Translations under genes and position numbers: made by a program
Origin: Fluviicola sp.
GTDB lineage: Bacteria; Bacteroidota; Bacteroidia; Flavobacteriales_D; Crocinitomicaceae
Assembly: GCF_030151805.1 (NCBI RefSeq)
Contig: NZ_JASLCN010000473.1
Location: 1 to 11,353, forward strand
Direction: 5' to 3'
DNA length: 11,353 nt
Shown here: positions 6,655-11,353 of the stretch, piece after piece
Layout: each line of letters opens with the position of its first letter
Position numbering within the stretch: the first letter of the stretch is position 1
The notes under the pieces: model-generated
What the model saw: the letters and a program-made list of their open reading frames with translations, nothing else
Told to the model about the DNA's origin: nothing
The model's database searches: none

Positions 6655-7748
6655 GATGATTGCTTTTTGGGCAGAACAATGCGAAATACGGTTCCTTCAC
6701 CGGGTTTCGACTTTACAAAAATACTTCCTTTGTGGGATTTTACAATTCCATGAACAACACTCAGCCCTAAGCCCATTCCTTCTCCAACCTCTTTGGTTGT
6801 GAAAAACGGTTCGAAAATCTGAGCCACTGTTTCTTCCGACATTCCTGTTCCGAAATCCTGCACGATCAACTCTGCATTTTCTCCTTTATCGCAAGTTTCA
6901 ATGAATATTTTGCCATTTAAACCGGATGCATGCAAAGCATTATTGACCAGGTTGAATACGACCTGTGTAATCTGAACCGTATCCAATTGAATTGAAATCG
7001 GTTTTTCTGACAAGCGGGTTTCCAGGCGGATTTTTTTGCTTTCCAGGTAAGGACCGATCAAAACAAGCGTATCCTTAATCAATTGATTGAAGGAAATAAA
7101 TTCCAAACGCTGCGGCAATTCGCAGGAGAAATACATCAGTTTTTTTACCACTTCGCGTGCGTGCATGGCCGCATTCATGATCTTTTGAGCATCAGACAAG
7201 GTTGCTTCGTCCTTCGAATCGTCCATGATCAACTGCGAAAATCCGAGAATACTTCCAAGCGGAGTATTTAATTCATGTGCAATTCCACCGGTAATTTCCC
7301 CGAGTACTTTCAACCGGTCGTGATGCCTCAGGCTTTCCAGGTATCTCAATTCCCGCGATTTGATTTCCTGTCGTTCGATAAAAAGCGATAAATCGAGTGC
7401 CAGTTTTTCCAACAGGCGGTATTCTTCTTCCAAAAAATCGGCTTCCGAATATTTCGGTGAGGGATAAAAAATGCGCAGCCGACCAATTCCCTGTCCTTCG
7501 ATCCGGATCAATTGCTCCTGGAGCACATGTTCTTCGGGTGCTTCAGAAGATTTGTACCAAACGGTGCGAATCTGAATATGGCACACCGCATCTGCCTCAA
7601 ACTGCCAGGCTTTCGGAATACGCTGAACAATTTCACCGATGATTTCGTCAAAAGACTTCGATGCATCCAATGTGATCTTGGCAATATCATACAAACAACT
7701 CAATTCCTTCAGTCGTTCGTGCAACAACTCACTTTCGTTATTCTCCAC
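6651..7748 (-). CDS. Cytoplasmic NtrB-like sensor histidine kinase
   Basis: A 365-aa kinase with no transmembrane helix, so it senses a cytoplasmic cue. Residues 1-130 form a GAF-like input module of the type that opens with 'LSCLYDIAKI' (16-25) and contains IVQRIPKAWQFEADAVC (40-56) and a FLEEEYRLLEKLA segment (105-117). The H-box GGIAHELNTPLGSILGFSQL (154-173) carries His158. The ATPase domain has the N-box VVFNLVNNALHA (263-274), G1 DFGTGM (298-303), the F-box FEPFFTTKE (312-320) and G2 GMGLGLS (324-330). It begins with GTG at 7748, one nt after the stop of the lipoprotein gene, with GAGG just before it; no ATG exists near the family start. It overlaps the response regulator by 4 nt and should phosphorylate its Asp54. 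The ligand is unknown. Confidence 0.94.
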   Translation of the reverse strand: MENNESELLHERLKELSCLYDIAKITLDASKSFDEIIGEIVQRIPKAWQFEADAVCHIQIRTVWYKSSEAPEEHVLQEQLIRIEGQGIGRLRIFYPSPKYSEADFLEEEYRLLEKLALDLSLFIERQEIKSRELRYLESLRHHDRLKVLGEITGGIAHELNTPLGSILGFSQLIMDDSKDEATLSDAQKIMNAAMHAREVVKKLMYFSCELPQRLEFISFNQLIKDTLVLIGPYLESKKIRLETRLSEKPISIQLDTVQITQVVFNLVNNALHASGLNGKIFIETCDKGENAELIVQDFGTGMSEETVAQIFEPFFTTKEVGEGMGLGLSVVHGIVKSHKGSIFVKSKPGEGTVFRIVLPKKQSS

Positions 7749-7749
7749 C

Positions 7750-8310
7750 TCAGTTTATAAATTTGTAATTGCTGATCCATGTGGAATCCGTCACATCGTA
7801 CAACAAATTCCAGAAATTAGTATCTACAATATAATCAAAATCCAGTTGTTTGATGTTGTATCTTTTTGAAAGGTATTCTTCCTGCTTCAAGCCCGGGCGC
7901 GATTTATTCATACTCCATCCGGCCTGATTCATGCCTTTGTAGGGCCAATCGGAAAAGCGGATTTTCCACAAGCTATCCAATGCCGGGCAATAACCGACTT
8001 CGATCCGGATGGTATCGTTCACAAAAACGCCGCCCATCACTTTATTTTCTTTGAAATAGTCTCTTTTTTGCGGATTGAACGGGCTTGGCCAATAACCACT
8101 CAGCACTTTAATGAATTCATCTTTACTGGTGTAAATCCGTTTTGCTCTTAAAACACCGTCATCGGAATACCTCATGGCTACAAAACTAACCAAAGATGAG
8201 TTGGCTCCCGTGGAAATTTTCACACCGAAAACCACCTTAGAGGCAGGTTGTCTCACTTCTGAAAATGAACAACCAAAAATCATCACTATGAATAGTATCC
8301 AATGTTTCAC
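7750..8310 (-). CDS. Putative lipoprotein of unknown function
   Basis: I do not recognise the family. From the GTG at 8310 the protein is 186 aa and starts MKHWILFIVMIFGCS, a lipoprotein-type signal with the lipobox IFGC and acylated Cys14. A TTG at 8325, just after an in-frame TAG, would give five more residues (MRLRS) and a more usual n-region length; both starts keep the lipobox. The mature part is rich in Trp, Tyr, Phe and Lys (segments SGYWPSPFNPQKRDYF and RFSDWPYKGMNQAGW), with no cysteine pair motif and no repeat, and looks like a soluble envelope domain. It ends 1 nt before the histidine kinase start, so it is the first gene of the signalling operon. A role in delivering a signal is possible but unproven, since the kinase has no membrane segment. 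Confidence 0.75.
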   Translation of the reverse strand: MKHWILFIVMIFGCSFSEVRQPASKVVFGVKISTGANSSLVSFVAMRYSDDGVLRAKRIYTSKDEFIKVLSGYWPSPFNPQKRDYFKENKVMGGVFVNDTIRIEVGYCPALDSLWKIRFSDWPYKGMNQAGWSMNKSRPGLKQEEYLSKRYNIKQLDFDYIVDTNFWNLLYDVTDSTWISNYKFIN

Positions 8311-8374
8311 ACTTCTTAAACGCAAATTCTACCGAAATTGTTTCCTCTTTCGATGAAAACAACTTCAGTGGTTT

Positions 8375-8403
8375 TGAATATATTCTGTATTTCTCCGGAC
8401 AAA
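8375..8403 (-). promoter_or_regulatory. Weak candidate housekeeping promoter
   Basis: On the minus strand, TTTG (8403-8400) is followed after 17 nt by TATATTCA (8382-8375), resembling the Bacteroidota -33 TTTG / -7 TAnnTTTG pattern with slightly short spacing and an imperfect -7 box. It lies 65-95 nt ahead of the lipoprotein-kinase-regulator genes, where a promoter is expected. Only suggestive. Confidence 0.25.
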
Positions 8404-8420
8404 GTCCGATTTTAATTCAA

Positions 8421-8987
8421 TCAGTCGAAACGCAACACTTTTGTTGGAGTAACCAAGGCATTCAAGCGGATATCCTTCGGCAAAACATCATCAATTTTGC
8501 TTTCCACATCAAAATAATGCAATCCGATAAACAAACAGCCCGGCGAACACTTTCTCAGAAAGCGATCGTAAAAACCTTTTCCATAGCCCACCCTGTTTCC
8601 TTTTGCATCTGCAGCCAAAAGCGGAACAAAAACCATGTCGAAACGATCCGAAGCAATCACTTTTCCTTTTTTGGGTTCAGGAATTCCTTTTTGGTTGACT
8701 TCCAGCTGATCCGTCGACTCAAACAAATAATGGCGCATTTCCATCGTTTCGAAATTTGTTTTGGGAATGGCCACCGTTGCGCCGATTCCCATTGCTCTTT
8801 CCCAAAGCAGGTAGGTATTTATCTCCCGTTGCCTTTCAATTGGAAGAAACAAGGAAATTGTTTTTTCAGACAGTTGAAAATGAGTCAGCGTCTGTTCAAC
8901 GATGATTTCCGAAAGCCGTTCTATTTCTCCCGGAGAAAGCCCCAATCTCATCTCTTTATATTTTTGACGAAAATCTGCTTTTGTCAT
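8421..8987 (-). CDS. 5-formyltetrahydrofolate cyclo-ligase
   Basis: This enzyme (MTHFS, EC 6.3.3.2) uses ATP to convert 5-formyl-THF to 5,10-methenyl-THF, returning the stored formyl-folate to one-carbon metabolism in the cytosol. The ATG at 8987 gives 188 aa, within the family range. Motifs are FLPIERQREINT (47-58), GIPEP (101-105), the phosphate-binding signature PLLAADAKGNRVGYGKGFYD (122-141) with DRF following, and the C-terminal LPKDIRLNALVTPTK (169-183). A GTG seven codons upstream (9008) is possible but adds residues (MRNKNES) not typical of the family. The gene is alone on its strand: 95-110 nt of non-coding sequence separates it from the lipoprotein gene, and a divergent intergenic region lies upstream. 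It seems a housekeeping gene unconnected with the regulators. Confidence 0.93.
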   Translation of the reverse strand: MTKADFRQKYKEMRLGLSPGEIERLSEIIVEQTLTHFQLSEKTISLFLPIERQREINTYLLWERAMGIGATVAIPKTNFETMEMRHYLFESTDQLEVNQKGIPEPKKGKVIASDRFDMVFVPLLAADAKGNRVGYGKGFYDRFLRKCSPGCLFIGLHYFDVESKIDDVLPKDIRLNALVTPTKVLRFD

Positions 8988-9008
8988 AGATTCATTTTTG
9001 TTCCGCAC

Positions 9009-9247
9009 TCTTTAAAACAAAGGGTATCAATTCTATTAAATTACTCATTTTCTATTCTATTTCCACACAGTATACCGCTTTCAGACAGAATAAAAAAACC
9101 TTGTTTTAAAGTCCTCTTAAATTTCAGCTAAATTAGTTGAAAGACAATAATTAAACACTGTCATTCACGAACTCAATATGGTTTTTTTAACAAAAAAACC
9201 AGCATATTTTCCCCAATTACTTGTCTTGAAGTAACTATATTTACACC
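9009..9247. promoter_or_regulatory. Divergent intergenic promoter region
   Basis: This AT-rich stretch lies between the leftward cyclo-ligase gene and the rightward small membrane protein gene, so it should carry promoters for both. On the plus strand, TATATTTA (9236-9243) resembles the Bacteroidota -7 element TAnnTTTG, but no TTTG sits at the right distance upstream. On the minus strand, a run TACCCTTTG (complement of 9019-9027) is near-consensus with one extra base. Neither is convincing alone. It also holds the inverted repeat at 9180-9200. Confidence 0.4.
9180..9200. repeat. Perfect 9-bp inverted repeat
   Basis: GGTTTTTTT (9180-9188), loop AAC, AAAAAAACC (9192-9200). The arms are perfect, but mostly A:T, so the hairpin is weak as RNA. 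It lies 48 bp ahead of the GTG of the small membrane protein and could be an operator, a weak attenuating hairpin or simply an A/T-tract palindrome. Confidence 0.9.
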
Positions 9248-9601
9248 GTGTATAAAAGTATTCGATTCTTTTCGTTCGTCTGTTTGCTGGCACTAGGTAG
9301 TAACCTGGTGGGTAACTTCGTCTGGACTTTCATGGATCGAAAAGTTTCTATGAACATGTCGTCTGAAGAAGATGAGACGGAAAGAGATTCCGATACGAAC
9401 AAAAAGAATAACAGCAGCAAAAGAGGACTCAATATGATGGAGGAAGAACTTCATCTTGCTGAAGGCACTTCTCTTGCTCCCATGAAAATGGATTTCACAC
9501 TGATTGAAAAAACACCTTTTTCAATCATTTCCGACAAAACGATCGGTTCCGAAAAAGTCCCCCTGGAAAACCCTCCCGAAATTGTTAATGAACTCAGCTA
9601 A
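9248..9601 (+). CDS. Small membrane-anchored or secreted protein
   Basis: A 117-aa protein of unknown family. Residues 5-28 are hydrophobic (IRFFSFVCLLALGSNLVG and on), preceded by one Lys and an Arg, giving an uncleaved anchor or signal peptide. A strongly charged, Ser/Asn/Glu/Asp/Lys-rich linker follows (about 38-60), then a moderately polar C-terminus with repeated Pro (LAPMKMDF, LENPPEIV). It contains only one cysteine, inside the hydrophobic part. The start is GTG at 9248; the next ATG would remove the hydrophobic segment, which argues for the GTG. A -7-like TATATTTA ends 4 bp before it, raising the chance of a leaderless or very short-leader mRNA. It lies 39 nt before the SulP gene and may be cotranscribed. 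Coding reality is likely but not certain. Confidence 0.65.
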   Translation: MYKSIRFFSFVCLLALGSNLVGNFVWTFMDRKVSMNMSSEEDETERDSDTNKKNNSSKRGLNMMEEELHLAEGTSLAPMKMDFTLIEKTPFSIISDKTIGSEKVPLENPPEIVNELS

Positions 9602-9640
9602 ACACTCTTAGTTATTCGTTTATTTTCTTAACAATTTTCC

Positions 9641-11167
9641 ATGAAAAATTTATTTCAGACCTGGAAGCAGGATGTTCCTGCGGGTCTTGTTGTTTTTCTA
9701 GTGGCCGTTCCTTTGTGTTTAGGAATTGCCCTAGCCTCTGAGGCACCAGTATTCTCAGGGTTGATCGCCGGAATTATCGGTGGTGTTGTCGTCGGAGCAA
9801 TTTCCGGATCTGCTATCGGCGTATCCGGTCCGGCTGCCGGTTTAACGGCGATCGTAGCCACAGCGATCGGTGATTTAGGTTCGTTCGAATTGTTTCTCGC
9901 AGCAGTTGTTTTTGCAGGAATTTTTCAAATTATATTAGGGCTAATCAGAGCCGGCTTCATTTCCTTCTACTTTCCTAACGTAGTCATTAAAGGAATGTTA
10001 GCCGCGATCGGGTTGTTAATCATCTTCAAGCAAATTCCTCACGCAGTGGGTTATGATGCCGATTTTGAAGGGGACGAAGCATTCCTGCAGGCCGACGGAC
10101 ACAATACCTTTTCCGAACTCTTTTACAGTTTCAATTACATTACGGTTCAGGCCCTGGTAATCTGTGCTGTTTCCATCCTCGTTTTGATTCTGTGGGAGCA
10201 GAAGCGGATTCAAAAAACGTTTCTGAAGTTCGTTCCCGGTCCTTTGGTAGTGGTGGTGCTTGGAATCCTGGCAACTATTTTTCTGGAAAACACATCCTGG
10301 AATTTAATTCCGAAACACCGGGTGGACCTGGGAATCAGCGGTAAAGATTTTCAGGAATTGTTCACCTTCCCGGATTTCAGCCAGCTGGGAAACTACAAGA
10401 TTTATGTTGTTGCAGCAACTTTAGCTGTAGTAGCAAGTCTGGAAACGCTTCTGAGCCTCGATGCATCGGATAAACTGGATAACAAAAAACGGATTACTTC
10501 CGGAAACAGGGAATTATTGGCTCAGGGGGTTGGAAACGTTGCTTCGGGTTTGATCGGTGGATTACCGGTTACACAGGTGGTTGTGCGTACTTCTGCCAAT
10601 GTCAATTCCGGTGGAACGAATAAACTTGCAACAATTCTTCACGGGGTTCTGATCGCGGTTGCCGTATTGTCGATTCCCGGGGTGTTTAGCTATGTGCCGT
10701 ATGCTTCTTTAGCTGCGATTTTGATTCAGGTAGGATTTAAACTGGCGAAACCAAGCTTGTTTAAAAAAGTTTACAAAGAAGGATGGCTTCAATTCCTTCC
10801 GTTTATTTCAACGATCGTGGGGATTCTTTTCACCGATTTATTGATTGGAATTGCAATCGGATTGGGCGTTTCTTTTTTAGTAATCCTATACTATAATTAT
10901 AAATTATCTCACTACCTTTCGGTAGAGGAGGGTGTTTACCGCATTCGGTTAACAGAGCATATGACATTTTTAAACAAGGCTTCATTGATTGAAACACTTT
11001 TGAAAATTCCAAATGATGTCAAAGTGATCATTGATCAAAGTGAAGCAAAATTTTTAGCGAACGATATTGTGGAGTCTATCGAAGATTTCAAAATACGCGC
11101 TGTAGACAAAAACATTCAAATTGAAATAATAACTCCAAAAAAAGCAGAATATGAAAGAAATTTTTGA
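9641..11167 (+). CDS. SulP-family anion (probable bicarbonate) transporter
   Basis: A 508-aa inner-membrane transporter of the SulP/SLC26 group, which carries sulfate, bicarbonate or other anions. The transmembrane core has DVPAGLVVFLVAVPLCLGIA (11-30), the repeat-end motif GSAIGVSGPAAGL (56-68), ASLETLLSLDASDKLD (265-280) and NRELLAQGVGNVASGLIGG (289-307) followed by LPVTQVVVRTSANVNSGG (308-325); the last three are conserved around the anion site. After the final helix (about 395-418) comes a short STAS-like domain (431-497), compact and lacking the usual DxSG phospho-loop residues. Its gene overlaps a beta-carbonic anhydrase gene by 17 nt. SulP/carbonic anhydrase pairing and fusions are known and point to bicarbonate as substrate, but sulfate cannot be excluded from sequence. 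Confidence 0.93.
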   Translation: MKNLFQTWKQDVPAGLVVFLVAVPLCLGIALASEAPVFSGLIAGIIGGVVVGAISGSAIGVSGPAAGLTAIVATAIGDLGSFELFLAAVVFAGIFQIILGLIRAGFISFYFPNVVIKGMLAAIGLLIIFKQIPHAVGYDADFEGDEAFLQADGHNTFSELFYSFNYITVQALVICAVSILVLILWEQKRIQKTFLKFVPGPLVVVVLGILATIFLENTSWNLIPKHRVDLGISGKDFQELFTFPDFSQLGNYKIYVVAATLAVVASLETLLSLDASDKLDNKKRITSGNRELLAQGVGNVASGLIGGLPVTQVVVRTSANVNSGGTNKLATILHGVLIAVAVLSIPGVFSYVPYASLAAILIQVGFKLAKPSLFKKVYKEGWLQFLPFISTIVGILFTDLLIGIAIGLGVSFLVILYYNYKLSHYLSVEEGVYRIRLTEHMTFLNKASLIETLLKIPNDVKVIIDQSEAKFLANDIVESIEDFKIRAVDKNIQIEIITPKKAEYERNF

Positions 11168-11353
11168 AGGAAATAAAGCATGGGTCGAAGAAACATTGGC
11201 AAAAGACCCTGCATTTTTTGACAACTTGTCGAAAGGACAAACACCCGAATATTTATGGATCGGATGCTCGGACAGTCGTGTGCCGGCTAACGAAATCGTA
11301 AACCTTCCTCCGGGAAGTATCTTCGTTCAGCGAAACATCGCAAACCAGGTGAT
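11151..11353 (+). CDS. Beta-carbonic anhydrase (5' part)
   Basis: The gene runs off the right edge; 67 codons are visible. Carbonic anhydrase interconverts CO2 and bicarbonate with a zinc ion. The N-terminus has NKAWVEETLAKDPAFFDNLS (8-27) and then the beta-class signature IGCSDSRVPANEI (37-49): Cys39 is a zinc ligand and Asp41/Arg43 form the catalytic dyad. FVQRNIANQV (58-67) matches the conserved 'F..RN.AN.V' segment. The remaining zinc ligands (His and Cys) lie beyond the window. The ATG sits inside the end of the SulP gene (17-nt overlap), so expression is coupled with the transporter, which fits a bicarbonate uptake/hydration pair. Confidence 0.95.
   Translation, partial: MKEIFEGNKAWVEETLAKDPAFFDNLSKGQTPEYLWIGCSDSRVPANEIVNLPPGSIFVQRNIANQV

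Noticed and set aside
8396..8408. Hairpin CGGAC-AAA-GTCCG as terminator of the cyclo-ligase gene
   Set aside because: It is only 5 bp and on the minus strand is followed by GAGAAATAC rather than a T-tract.
8517..9131. 204-codon plus-strand open frame opposite the cyclo-ligase gene
   Set aside because: It is antisense to a clearly conserved gene and its translation (many Phe, His, Cys, Ser) looks non-biological.

Overview
The window looks like ordinary chromosomal DNA from a member of the Bacteroidota, most likely a Flavobacteriales/Crocinitomicaceae-type organism (Fluviicola-like). This rests on moderate GC, many AAA/GAA/ATT codons, lack of clear Shine-Dalgarno sequences before most starts, and the protein styles. 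The genus is a guess from protein flavour, not a search. No mobile element, phage gene, CRISPR array, tRNA or rRNA is visible.

Layout. Positions 1-310 hold no gene: an 11-bp tandem repeat (18-83, decaying afterwards) and a bidirectional terminator hairpin (about 193-236). From 311 to 5144 lies one tightly packed leftward (minus-strand) gene set. In transcription order it is an 89-aa protein with two identically spaced Cys4 motifs, glutamate dehydrogenase, the three subunits of proton-translocating NAD(P) transhydrogenase (pntA1, pntA2, pntB), and a Rnk/GreA-like RNA polymerase-binding protein. Spacings are 9, 15, -7, 42 and 2 nt, so this reads as one operon. Positions 5145-5316 hold its control region. 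Upstream (5317-8310, also minus) is a second cluster: a lipoprotein of unknown function, a soluble NtrB-type histidine kinase and an NtrC-type sigma-54 activator, with a 1-nt gap and a 4-nt overlap. Then come a 5-formyltetrahydrofolate cyclo-ligase gene (minus) and a divergent intergenic region. Rightward follow a small membrane-anchored protein, a SulP anion transporter and the start of a beta-carbonic anhydrase gene that runs off the window.

How the parts fit. The most interesting reading is that the two-component system controls the glutamate dehydrogenase/transhydrogenase operon beside it. In the 172-nt gap between the response regulator stop and the Cys-rich gene there is a sigma-54-like element on the minus strand (TTGGCACG-N4-CTGA, 5188-5173). 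About 115-150 bp upstream of its predicted start site lies a repeated, partly palindromic motif (5278-5312), at the usual distance for an NtrC-family enhancer. The operon would join ammonium/glutamate exchange, NADPH supply from the proton gradient, a possible metal- or Fe-S-binding protein and an RNA polymerase modulator under one stimulus-controlled promoter. This is an inference from sequence and context. On the right, SulP plus carbonic anhydrase (17-nt gene overlap) suggests a bicarbonate uptake/CO2 hydration unit.
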